This document shows, piece by piece, positions 14,600 through 28,600 of a stretch of DNA of 64,000 nt. How positions within the stretch are numbered: the stretch's first letter is position 1; the number at the start of each line of letters is the position of its first letter. The stretch covers positions 6,510,001-6,574,000 of the forward strand of contig CP114485.1 in NCBI GenBank assembly GCA_027186245.1, in the 5' to 3' direction. The notes below the pieces were generated by a model that saw only the letters and a list, made by a program, of their open reading frames with translations, was not told where the DNA came from and searched no databases. Source of the stretch: Coriaria nepalensis. Lineage: Eukaryota > Streptophyta > Magnoliopsida > Cucurbitales > Coriariaceae. Position numbers and translations under genes: made by a program.

Positions 14600-17500
14600 T
14601 GATCTTTGAAGGATATGTGTGCATTTGTATCACCTCAAAATCATTCCAATCAGTCACCTCCAGCCTAGGAATCATATGAATGCGATTCGAACAAATTCCA
14701 TCTTCGCACTTCGAACATGAATTTCAGGCACAACATTCTAATGGCCTTTGAGGAATATGTGTGCATTTGTTTCACCTCAAAATCATGCCAATGAGTGACC
14801 TCCATCCAAGGAGTCATATGAATGGGATTGGAACAAATTCCATCTACGCACTTCGAACATGGATTTCAAGCACAACATGCTACTGATCTTTGAAGGATAT
14901 GTGTGCATTTGTTTCACCTCAAAATCATGCCAATGAGTCACCTCCAGCCAAAGAGTTATATGAATAGGATTCGAACAAATTCCATCTTCGCACTTCGAAC
15001 ATGAATTTTAAGCACAACATTCAAATGATTATTGAGGAATATGTGTGCATTTGTTTCACCTAAAAATCGTGCCAATGAGTCACCTCCAGCCAAGGAGTTA
15101 GATGAATAGGATTCGAACAAATTCCATCTTCGCACTTCGAACATGAATTTCAAGCACAACATTCAAATGATTATTGAGGAATATGTGTGCATTTGTTTCA
15201 CCTCAAAATCGTGCCAATGAGTCACCTCCAGCCAAGGAATCATATGAATAGGATTCGAACAAATTCCATCTTCGCACGTCGAACATGAATATCATGCCCG
15301 ACATGGTAATGATCTTTGAGAGACAAGTGTGCATTTGTATCACCTCAAAATCATTCCAATCAGTCAACTCCAGCCTAGGAATCATATGAATGGGATTCGA
15401 ACAAATTCCATCTTCGCACTTCGAACATGAATTTCAGGCACAACATTCTAATGGTCTTTGAGGAATATGTGTGCATTTGTTTCACCTCAAAATCATGCCA
15501 ATGAGTGACCTCCATCCAAGGAGTCATATGAATGGGATTGGAACAAATTCCATCTACGCACTTCGAACATGAGTTTCAAGCACAACATGCTTCTGATCTT
15601 TGAAGGATATGTGTGCATTTGTTTCACCTCAAAATCATGCCAATGAGTCACCTCCAGCCAAAGAGTTATATGAATAGGATTCGAACAAATTCCATCTTCG
15701 CACTTCGAAAATGAATTTTAAGCACAACATTCAAATGATTATTGAGGAATATGTGTGCATTTGTTTCACCTCAAAATCGTGCCAATGAGTCACCTCCAGC
15801 CAAGGAATGATATGAATAGGATTCGAACAAATTCCATCTTCGCACGTCGAACATGAATATCATGCCCGACAAGCTAATGATCTTTGAGAGACATGTGTGC
15901 ATTTGTATCACCTCAAAATCATTCCAATCAGTCAACTCCAGCCTAGGAATCATATGAATGGGATTCGAACAAATTCCATCTTCGCACTTCGAACATGAAT
16001 TTCAGGCACAACATTCTAATGGTCTTTGAGGAATATGTGTGCATTTGTTTCACCTCAAAATCATGCCAATGAGTGACCTCCATCCAAGGAGTCATATGAA
16101 TGGGATTGGAACAAATTCCATCTACGCACTTCGAACATGAATTTCAAGCACAACATGCTACTGATCTTTGAAGGATATGTGTGCATTTGTTTCACCTCAA
16201 AATCATGCCAATGAGTCACCTCCAGCCAAAGAGTTATATGAATAGGATTCGAACAAATTCCATCTTCGCACGTCGAACATGAATATCATGCCCGACATGG
16301 TAATGATCTTTGAGAGACATGTGTGCATTTGTATCACCTCAAAATCATTCCAATCAGTCAACTCCAGCCTAGGAATCATATGAATGGGATTCGAACAAAT
16401 TCCATCTTCGCACTTCGAACATGAATTTCAGGCACAACATTCTAATGGTCTTTGAGGAATATGTGTGCATTTGTTTCACCTCAAAATCATGCCAATGAGT
16501 GACCTCCAGCCAAGGAGTCATATGAATGGGATTCAAACAAATTCCATCTACGGACTCCGAACATGAATTTCAAGCACAACATGCTACTGATCTTTGAAGG
16601 ATATGTGTGCATTTGTTTCACCTCAAAATCATGCCAATGAGTCACCTCCAGCCAAGGAGTTATATGAATAGGATTTGAACAAATTCCATCTTCGCACTAC
16701 GAACATGAATTTCAAGCACAACACTCAAATGATTATTGAGGAATATGTGTGCATTTGTGTCACCTCAAAATCATGCCAATGAGTAGTCAACTCCAGCCAA
16801 GGAATCATATAAATGGGATTCGAACAAATTCCATCTTCGCACGTCGAACATGAATATCATGCCCGACATGCTAATGATCTTTGAGAGACATGTGTGCATT
16901 TGTATCACCTCAAAATCATTCCAATCAGTCACCTCCAGCATAGGAATCATATGGATGGGATTCGAACAAATTCCATCTTCGCACTTCGAACATGAATTTC
17001 AGGCACAACATTCTAATGGTCTTTGAGGAATATGTGTGCATTTGTTTCACCTCAAAATCATGCCAATGAGTGACCTCCAGCCAAGGAGTCATATGAATGG
17101 GATTCGAACAGATTCCATCTACGGACTTCGAACTTGAATTTCAAGCACAACATGCTACTGATCTTTGAAGGATATGTGTGCATTTGTTTTACCTCAAAAT
17201 CATGCCAATGAGTCACCTCCAGCCAAGGAGTTATATGAATAGGATTCGAAGAAATTCCATCTTTGCACTTCGAACATGAATTTTAAGCACAACATTCAAA
17301 TGATTATTGAGGAATATGTGTGCATTTGTTTCACCTCAAAATCGTGCCAATGAGTAATCACCTCCAGTCAAGGAATCATATGAATGGGATTCGAACAAAT
17401 TCCATCTTCGCACGTCGAACATGAATATCATGCCCGACATGCTAATGATCTTTGAGAGACATGTGTGCATTTGTATCACCTCAAAATTATTCCTATCAGT

Positions 17501-19610
17501 CACCTCCAGCCCAGGAATCATATGAATGGGATTCGAACAAATTCCATCTTCGGACTTCGAACATGAATTTCAGGCACAACATTCTAATGGTCTTTGAGGA
17601 ATATGTGTGCATTTATTTCACCTCAAAATCATGCCAATGAGTGACCTCCAGCCAAGGAGTCATATGAATGGGATTCGAACAAATTCCATATACGGACTTC
17701 GAACATGAATTTCAAGCACAACATGCTACGGATCTTTGAAGGATATGTGTGCATTTGTTTCACCTCAAAATCATGCCAATGAGTCACCTCCAGCCAAGGA
17801 GTTATATGAATAGGATTCGAACAAATTCCATCTTCGCACTTCGAACATGAATTTCAAGCACAACATTCAAATGATAATTGGGGAATATGTGTGCATTTGT
17901 TTCACCTGCCAATGTGTCACCTCCAGCCAAGCAGTTATATGAATAGGATTCGAACAGATTCCATCTTCGCACTTCGAACATGAATTTCAAGCACAACATT
18001 CAAATGATTATTGAGGAATATGTGTGCATTTGTTTCACCTCAAAATCGTGCCAATGAGTCACCTCCAGCCAAGGAATCATATGAATAGGATTCGAACAAA
18101 TTCCATATTCGCACGTCGAACATGAATATAATGCCCGACATGGTAATGATCATTGAGAGACATGTGTGAATTTGTATCACCTCAAAATCATTCCAATCAG
18201 TCAACTCCAGCCTAGGAATCATATGAATGGGATTCGAACAAATTCCATCTTCGCACTTCGAACATGAATTTCAGGCACAACATTCTAATGGTCTTTGAGG
18301 AATATGTGTGCATTTGTTTCACCTCAAAATCATGCCAATGAGTGACCTCCATCCAAGGAGTCATATGAATGGGATTCGAACAAATTCCATCTACGCACTT
18401 CGAACATGAATTTCAAGCACAACATGCTACTGATCTCTGAAGGATATGTGTGCATTTGTTTCACCTCAAAATCATTTCAATGAGTCACCTCCAGCCAAAG
18501 AGTTATATGAATAGGATTCGAACAGATTCCATCTTCGCACTTCGAACATGAATTTTAAGCACAACATTCAAATGATTATTGAGGAATATGTGTGCATTTG
18601 TTTCACCTAAAAATCGTGCCAATGAGTCACCTCCAGCCTAGGAGTCATATGAATGGGATTCGAACAAATTCCATCTACGCACTTCGAACATGAATTTCAA
18701 GCCCAACATGCTACTGATCTTTGAAGGATATGTGTGCATTTGTATCACCTCAAAATCATTCCAATCAATCACCTCCAGCCTAGGAATCATATGAATGCGA
18801 TTCGAACAAATTCCATCTTCGCACTTCGAACATGAATTTCAGGCACAACATTCTAATGGCCTTTGAGGAATATGTGTGCATTTGTTTCACCTCAAAATCA
18901 TGGCAATCAGTGACCTCCAGCCAAGGAGTCATATGAATGGGATTCGACAAATTCCATCTACGCACTTCGAACATGAATTTCAAGCACAACATGCTACTGA
19001 TCTTTGAAGGATATGTGTGCATTTGTTTCACCTCAAAATCATGCCAATGAGTCACCTCCAGCCAAAGAGTTATATGAATAGGATTCGAACAAATTCCATC
19101 TTCGCACTTCGAACATGAATTTTAAGCACAACATTCAAATGATTATTGAGGAATATGTGTGCATTTGTTTCACCTAAAAATCGTGCCAATGAGTCACCTC
19201 CAGCCAAGGAGTTAGATGAATAGGATTCGAACAAATTCCATCTTCGCACTTCGAACATGAATTTCAAGCACAACATTCAAATGATTATTGAGGAATATGT
19301 GTGCATTTGTTTCACCTCAAAATCGTGCCAATCAGTCACCTCCAGCCAAGGAATCATATGAATAGGATTCGAACAAATTCCATCTTCGCACGTCGAACAT
19401 GAATATCATGCCCGACGTGGTAATGATCCTTGAGAGACATGTGTGCATTTGTATCACCTCAAAATCATTCCAATCAGTCAACTCCAGCCTAGGAATCATA
19501 TGAATGGGATTCGAACAAATTCCATCTTCGCACTTCGAACATGAATTTCAGGCACAACATTCTAATGGTCTTTGAGGAATATGTGTGCATTTGTTTCACC
19601 TCAAAATCAT
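14600..19610 (+). repeat. About 4114 bp-offset duplication (29 monomers) within the array
   Basis: About 0.9 kb at 14600-15500 matches 18715-19610 at an offset of 4115, then 4114 bp after a one-base deletion in the downstream copy (GATTCGACAAATT near 18945). Shared markers are ATGAATGCGATTCG, CTAATGGCCTTTGAGG, CACCTAAAAATCGTGCC and GAGTTAGATGAATAGG. Only the two end segments are homologous at this offset; the middle has a different type order. The 29-monomer spacing recurs in the 22650-31050 block. Confidence 0.7.
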
Positions 19611-19799
19611 GCCAATGAGTGAGCTCCAGCCAAGGAGTCATATGAATGGGATTCAAACAAATTCCATCTACGGACTCCGGACATGAATTTCAAGCACAAC
19701 ATGCTACTGATCTTTGAAGGATATGTGTGCATTTGTTTCACCTGAAAATCATGCCAATGAGTCACCTCCAGCCAAGGAGTTATATCAATAGGATTCGAA

Positions 19800-20880
19800 C
19801 AGATTCCATCTACGGACTCCGAACATGAATTTCAAGCACAACATGCTACTGATCTTTGAAGGATACGTGTGCATTTGTTTCACTTAAAAATCATGGCAAT
19901 GAGTCACCTCCAGCCAAGGAGTTATATGAATAGGATTCGAACAAATTCCATCTTCGCACTTGGAACATGAATTTCAAGCACAACATTCAAATGATTATTG
20001 CGGAACATGTGTGCATTTGTTTCACCTCAAAATCGTGCCAATGAGTCACCTCCAGCCAAGGAATATTATGAATGGGATTCGAACAAATTCCATCTTCGCA
20101 CGTCGAACATGAATATCATGCCCGACATGCTAATGATCTTTGAGAGACATGTGTGCATTTGTATCACCTCAAAATCATTCCAATCAGTCACCTTCAGCCT
20201 AGGAATCATATGAATGGGATTCGAACAAATTCCATCTTCGCACTTCGAACATGAATTTCAGGCACGACATTCTAATGGTCTTTGAGGAATATGTGTGCAT
20301 TTGTTTCACCTCAAAATCATGCCAATCAGTGAGCTCCAGCCAAGGAGTCATATGAATGGGATTCAAACAAATTCCATCTACGGACTCCGAACATGAATTT
20401 CAAGCACAACATGCTACTGATCTTTGAAGGATACGTGTGCATTTGTTTCACTTAAAAATCATGGCAATGAGTCACCTCCAGCCAAGGAGTTATATGAATA
20501 GGATTCGAACAAATTCCATCTTCGCACTTGGAACATGAATTTCAAGCACAACATTCAAATGATTATTGCGGAACATGTGTGCATTTGTTTCACCTCAAAA
20601 TCGTGCCAATGAGTCACCTCCAGCCAAGGAATATTATGAATGGGATTCGAACAAATTCCATCTTCGCACGTCGAACATGAATATCATGCCCGACATGCTA
20701 ATGATCTTTGAGAGACATGTGTGCATTTGTATCACCTCAAAATCATTCCAATCAGTCACCTTCAGCCTAGGAATCATATGAATGGGATTCGAACAAATTC
20801 CATCTTCGCACTTCGAACATGAATTTCAGGCACGACATTCTAATGGTCTTTGAGGAATATGTGTGCATTTGTTTCACCTC
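19800..20880 (+). repeat. 568 bp tandem HOR (4 monomers), two copies
   Basis: About 510 bp at 19800-20310 recurs at 20368-20880 with an exact 568 bp offset. Private variants shared by both are GGATACGTGTGC, CACTTAAAAATCATGGC, CACTTGGAACATG, TTGCGGAACATGTG, GGAATATTATGAATGGG, CACCTTCAGCC and GGCACGACATTC. The copies look identical or nearly so, which points to recent duplication. Confidence 0.85.
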
Positions 20881-22649
20881 AAAATCATGCCAATGAGTCA
20901 CCTCCAGCCAAGGAGTTATATGAATAGTATTCGAACAAATTCCATCTTCGCACGTCGAACATGAATATCATTCCCGACATGCTAATGATCTTTGAGAGAC
21001 ATGTGTGCATTTGTATCACCTCAAAATCATTCCAATCAGTCACCTCCAGCCTAGGAGTCATATGAATGGGATTCGAACAAATTCCATCTACGGACTGCGA
21101 ACATGAATTTCAAGCACAACATGCTACTGATCTTTGAAGGATATGTGTGCATTTGTTTCACCTCAAAATCATGCCAATGAGTCACCTCCAGCCAATGAGT
21201 TATATCAATAGGATTCGAACAGATTCCATCTACGGACTCCGAACATGAATTTCAAGCACAACATGCTATTGATCTTGAAGGATACGTGTGCTTTTGTTTC
21301 ACCTCAAAATCATGCCAATGAGTCACCTCCAGCCAATGAGTTATATCAATAGGATTCGAACAGATTCCATCTACGGACTCCGAACATGAATTTCAAGCAC
21401 AACATGCTACTGATCTTTGAAGGATACGTGTGCATTTGTTTCACCTAAGAATCATGCCAATGAGTCACCTCCAGCCAAGGAGTTATATGAATAGGATTCG
21501 AACAAATTCCATCTTCGCACTTGGAACATGAATTTCAAGCACAACATTCAAATGATTCTTGCGGAACATGTGTGCATTTGTTTCACCTCAAAATCAGGCC
21601 AATGAGTCACGTCCAGCCAAGGAGTTATATGAATAGGATTCGAACAAATTTCATCTTCGCACTTCGAACATGAATTTCAAGCACAACATTCAAATGATTC
21701 TTGAGGAATATGTGTGCATTTGTTTCATCTCAAAATCATGCCAATGAGTCACCTCCAGCCAAGGAGTTATATGAATAGGATTCGAACAAATTCCATCTTC
21801 GCACGTCGAACATGAATATCATTCCTGAAATGCTAATGATCTTTGAGAGACATGTGTGCATTTGTATCACCTCAAAATCATTCCAATCAGTCACCTCCAG
21901 CCTAGGAGTCATATGAATGGGATTCGAACAAATTCCATCTACGGACTCCGAACATAAATTTCAAGCACAACATGCTACTGATCTTTGAAAGATACGTGTG
22001 CATTTGTTTCACCTAAAAATCATGCCAATGAGTCACCTCCAGCCAAGGAGTTATATGAATAGGATTCGAACAAATTCCATCTTCGCACTTCGAACATGAA
22101 TTTCAAGCACAACATTCAAATGATGATTGAGGAACATGTGTGCATTTGTTTCACCTCAAAATCATGCCAATGAATCACCTCCAGCCAAGGAGTTATATGA
22201 ATAGGATTCGAACAAATTCCATCTTCGCACTTCGAACATGAATTTCAAGCACAACATTCAAATGATTATTGAGGAATGAATATGTGTGCAATTGTTTCAC
22301 CTCAAAATCATGCCAATGAGTTACATGAATAGGATTCGAACAAATTCCATCTTCGCACGTCGAACATGAATATCATTCCCGACATGCTAATGATCTTTGA
22401 GAGACATGTGTGCATTTGTATCACCTCAAAATCATTCCAATCAGTCACCTCCAGCCTAGGAGTCATATGAATGGGATTCGAACAAATTCCATCTACGGAC
22501 TTCGAACATGAATTTCAAGCACAACATGCTACTGATCTTTGAAGGATATGTGTGCATTTGTTTCACCTCAAAATCATGCCAATGAGTCACCTCCAGCCAA
22601 GGAGTTATATGAATAGGATTCGAACAAATTCCATCTTCGCTCTTCGAAC

Positions 22650-25600
22650 ATGAATTTCAAGCACAACATTCAAATGATTATTGAGGAACATGTGTGCATT
22701 TGTTTCACCTCAAAATCATGCCAATGAGTCACCTCCAGCCAAGGAGTTATATGAATAGGATTCGAACAAATTCCATCTTCACACTTCGAACATGAATTTG
22801 AAGGACAACATTCAAATGATTATTGAGGAATATGTGTGCAATTGTTTCACCTCAAAATCATGCCAATGAGTCACCTCCGGCCAAGGAGTTATATGAATAG
22901 GATTCGAACAAATTCCTTCTTCGCACTTCGAACATGAATTTCAGGCACAACATTCTAATGGTCTTTGAGGAATATGTGTGCATTTGTTTCTCCTCAAAAT
23001 CATGCCAATGAGTGACCTCCAGCCAAGGAGTCATATGAATGGGATTCAAACAAATTCCATCTACGGACTCCGAACATGAATTTCAAGCACAACATGCTAC
23101 TGATCTTTGAAGGATATGTGTGCATTTGTTTCACCTCAAAATCATGCCAATGAGTCACCTCCAGCCAAGGAGTTATATCAATAGGATTCGAATAGATTCC
23201 ATCCACGGACTCCGAACATGAATTTCAAGCACAACATGCTACTGATCTTTGAAGGATACGTGTGCATTTGTTTCACCTAAGAATCATGCCAATGAGTCAC
23301 CTCCAGCCAAGGAGTTATATGAATAGGATTCGAACAAATTCCATCTTCGCACTTGGAAATGAATTTCAAGCACAACATTCAAATGATTCTTGCGGAACAT
23401 GTGTGCATTTGTTTCACCTCAAAATCATGCCAATGAGTCACGTCCAGCCAAGGAGTTAAATGAATAGGATTCGAACAAATTTCATCTTCGCACTTCGAAC
23501 ATGAATTTCAAGCACAACATTCAAATGATTTTTGAGGAATATGTGTGCATTTGTTTCATCTCAAAATCATGCCAATGAGTCACCTCCAGCCAAGGAGTTA
23601 TATGAATAGGATTCGAACAAATTCCATCTTCGCACGTCGAACATGAATATCATTCCCGACATGCTAATGATCTTTGAGAGACATGTGTGCATTTGTATCA
23701 CCTCAAAATCATTCCAATCAGTCACCTCCAGCCTAGGAGTCATATGAATGGGATTCGAACAAATTCCATCTACGGACTGCGAACATGAATTTCAAGCACA
23801 ACATGCTACTGATCTTTGAAGGATATGTGTGCATTTGTTTCACCTCAAAATCATGCCAATGAGTCACCTCCAGCCAATGAGTTATATCAATAGGATTCGA
23901 ACAGATTCCATCTACGGACTCCGAACATGAATTTCAAGCACAACATGCTATTGATCTTGAAGGATACGTGTGCATTTGTTTCACCTCAAAATCATGCCAA
24001 TGAGTCACCTCCAGCCAAGGAGTTATATGAATAGGATTCGAACAAATTTCATCTTCGCACTTCGAACATGAATTTCAAGCACAACATTCAAATGATTATT
24101 GAGGAATATGTGTGCATTTGTTTCATCTCAAAATCATGCCAATGAGTCACCTCCAGCCAAGGAGTTATATGAATAGGATTCGAACAAATTCCATCTTCGC
24201 ATGTCGAACATGAATATCATTCCCGACATGCTAATGATCTTTGAGAGACATGTGTGCATTTGTATCACCTCAAAATCATTCCAATCAGTCACCTCCAGCC
24301 TAGGAGTCATATGAATGGGATTCGAACAAATTCCATCTACGGACTCCGAACATAAATTTCAAGCACAACATGCTACTGATCTTTGAAGGATACGTGTGCA
24401 TTTGTTTCACCTAAAAATCATGCCAATGAGTCACCTCCAGCCAAGGAGTTATATGAATAGGATTCTAACAAATTCCATCTTCGCACTTCGAACATGAATT
24501 TCAAGCACAACATTCAAATGATGATTGAGGAACATGTGTGCATTTGTTTCACCTCAAAATCATGCCAATGAATCACCTCCAGCCAAGGAGTTATATGAAT
24601 AGGATTCGAACAAATTCCATCTTCGCACTTCGAACATGAATTTCAAGCACAACATTCAAATGATTATTGAGGAATGAATATGTGTGCAATTGTTTCACCT
24701 CAAAATCATGCCAATGAGTTATATGAATAGGATTCGAACAAATTCCATCTTCGCACGTCGAACATGAATATCATTCCCGACATGCTAATGATCTTTGAGA
24801 GACATGTGTGCATTTGTATCACCTCAAAATCATTCCAATCAGTCACCTCCAGCCTAGGAGTCATATGAATGGGATTCGAACAAATTCCATCTACGGACTT
24901 CGAACATGAATTTCAAGCACAACATGCTACTGATCTTTGAAGGATATGTGTGCATTTGTTTCACCTCAAAATCATGCCAATGAGTCACCTCCAGCCAAGG
25001 AGTTATATGAATAGGATTCGAACAAATTCCATCTTCGCACTTCGAACATGAATTTCAAGCACAACATTCAAATGATTATTGAGGAACATGTGTGCATTTG
25101 TTTCACCTCAAAATCATGCCAATGAGTCACCTCCAGCCAAGGAGTTACATGAATAGGATTCGAACAAATTCCATCTTCGCACTTCGAACATGAATTTGAA
25201 GGACAACATTCAAATGATTATTGAGGAATATGTGTGCAATTGTTTCACCTCAAAATCATGCCAATGAGTCACCTCCGGCCAAGGAGTTATATGAATAGGA
25301 TTCGAACAAATTCCTTCTCCGCACTTCGAACATGAATTTCAGGCACAACATTCTAATGGTCTTTGAGGAATATGTGTGCATTTGTTTCTCCTCAAAATCA
25401 TTCAAATCAGTCACCTCCAGCCTAGGAATCATATGAATGGGATTCAAACAAATTCAATCTTCGCACCTCGAACATGAATTTAAGGCACAACATTCTAATG
25501 GTCTTTGAGGAATATGTGTGCATTTGTTTCACCTCAAAATCATGCCAATGAGTGACCTCCAGCCAAGGAGTCATATGAATGGGATTCGAACAAATTCCAT

Positions 25601-28600
25601 CTACGGACTTCGAACATGAATTTCAAGCACAACATGCTACTGATTTTTGAAGGATATGTGTGCATTTGTTTCACCTCAAAATCATGCCAATGAGTAACCT
25701 CCAGCCAAGGAGTTATATGAATAGGATTCGAGCAAATTCCATCTTCGCACTTCGAACAGGAATTTCAAGCACAACATTCAAATGATTATTGAGGAATATG
25801 TGTGCATTTGTTTCATCTCAAAATCATGCCAATGAGTCACCACCAGCCAAGGAGTTAGATGAATAGGATTCGAACAAATTCCATCTTCGCACTTCGAACA
25901 TGAATTTCAAGCACAACATTCAAATGATTATTGAGCTGCTAATGATCTTTGAGAGACATGTGTGCATTTGTATCACCTCAAAATCATTCCAATCAGTCAC
26001 CTCCAGCCTAGGAGTCATATGAATGGGATTCGAACAAATTCCATCTACGGACTTCGAACATGAATTTCAAGCACAACATGCTACTGATCTTTGAAGGATA
26101 TGTGTGCATTTGTTTCACCTCAAAATCATGCCAATGAGTCACCTCCAGCCAAGGAGTTATATGAATAGGATTCGAACAAATTCCATCTTCGCACTTCGAA
26201 CATGAATTTCAAGCACAACATTCAAATGATTATTGAGGAACATGTGTGCATTTGTTTCACCTCAAAATCATGCCAATGAGTCACCTCCAGCCAAGGAGTT
26301 ATGTGAATAGGATTCGAACAAATTCCATCTTCGCACTTCGAACATGAATTTGAAGGACAACATTCAAATGATTATTGAGGAATATGTGTGCAATTGTTTC
26401 ACCTCAAAATCATGCCAATGAGTCACCTCCGGCCAAGGAGTTATATGAATAGGATTCGAACAAATTCCTTCTTCGCACTTCGAACATGAATTTCAGGCAC
26501 AACATTCTAATGGTCTTTGAGGAATATGTGTGCATTTGTTTCTCCTCAAAATCATGCCAATGAGTGACCTCCAGCCAAGGAGTCATATGAATGGGATTCA
26601 AACAAATTCCATCTACGGACTCCGAACATGAATTTCAAGCACAACATGCTACTGATCTTTGAAGGATATGTGTGCATTTGTTTCACCTCAAAATCATGCC
26701 AATGAGTCACCTCCAGCCAAGGAGTTATATCAATAGGATTCGAACAAATTCCATCTTCGCACTTGGAAATGAATTTCAAGCACAACATTCAAATGATTAT
26801 TGAGGAACATGTGTGCATTTGTTTCACCTCAAAATCATGCCAATGAGTCACCTCCAGCCAAGGAGTTATATGAATAGGATTCGAACAAATTCCATCTTCG
26901 CACTTCGAACATGAATTTGAAGGACAACATTCAAATGATTATTGAGGAATATGTGTGCAATTGTTTCACCTCAAAATCATGCCAATGAGTCACCTCCGGC
27001 CAAGGAGTTATATGAATAGGATTCGAACAAATTCCTTCTTCGCACTTCGAACATGAATTTCAGGCACAACATTCTAATGGTCTTTGAGGAATATGTGTGC
27101 ATTTGTTTCTCCTCAAAATCATGCCAATGAGTGACCTCCAGCCAAGGAGTCATATGAATGGGATTCAAACAAATTCCATCTACGGACTCCGAACATGAAT
27201 TTCAAGCACAACATGCTACTGATCTTTGAAGGATATGTGTGCATTTGTTTCACCTCAAAATCATGCCAATGAGTCACCTCCAGCCAAGGAGTTATATCAA
27301 TAGGATTCGAATAGATTCCATCCACGGACTCCGAACATGAATTTCAAGCACAACATGCTACTGATCTTTGAAGGATACGTGTGCATTTGTTTCACCTAAG
27401 AATCATGCCAATGAGTCACCTCCAGCCAAGGAGTTATATGAATAGGATTCGAACAAATTCCATCTTCGCACTTGGAAATGAATTTCAAGCACAACATTCA
27501 AATGATTCTTGCGGAACATGTGTGCATTTGTTTCACCTCAAAATCATGCCAATGAGTCACGTCCAGCCAAGGAGTTAAATGAATAGGATTCGAACAAATT
27601 TCATCTTCGCACTTCGAACATGAATTTGAAGGACAACATTCAAATGATTCTTGAGGAATATGTGTGCATTTGTTTCATCTCAAAATCATGCCAATGAGTC
27701 ACCTCCAGCCAAGGAGTTATATGAATAGGATTCGAACAAATTCCATCTTCGCACGTCGAACATGAATATCATTCCCGACATGCTAATGATCTTTGAGAGA
27801 CATGTGTGCATTTGTATCACCTCAAAATCATTCCAATCAGTCACCTCCAGCCTAGGAGTCATATGAATGGGATTCGAACAAATTCCATCTACGGACTGCG
27901 AACATGAATTTCAAGCACAACATGCTACTGATCTTTATTTCAAGCACAACATGCTACTGATCTTTGAAGGATATGTGTGCATTTGTTTCACCTCAAAATC
28001 ATGCCAATGAGTCACCTCCAGCCAATGAGTTATATCAATAGGATTCGAACAGATTCCATCTACGGACTCCGAACATGAATTTCAAGCACAACATGCTATT
28101 GATCTTGAAGGATACGTGTGCATTTGTTTCACCTCAAAATCATGCCAATGAGTCACCTCCAGCCAAGGAGTTATATGAATAGGATTCGAACAAATTTCAT
28201 CTTCGCACTTCGAACATGAATTTCAAGCACAACATTCAAATGATTATTGAGGAATATGTGTGCATTTGTTTCATCTCAAAATCATGCCAATGAGTCACCT
28301 CCAGCCAAGGAGTTATATGAATAGGATTCGAACAAATTCCATCTTCGCATGTCGAACATGAATATCATTCCCGACATGCTAATGATCTTTGAGAGACATG
28401 TGTGCATTTGTATCACCTCAAAATCATTCCAATCAGTCACCTCCAGCCTAGGAGTCATATGAATGGGATTCGAACAAATTCCATCTACGGACTCCGAACA
28501 TAAATTTCAAGCACAACATGCTACTGATCTTTGAAGGATACGTGTGCATTTGTTTCACCTAAAAATCATGCCAATGAGTCACCTCCAGCCAAGGAGTTAT

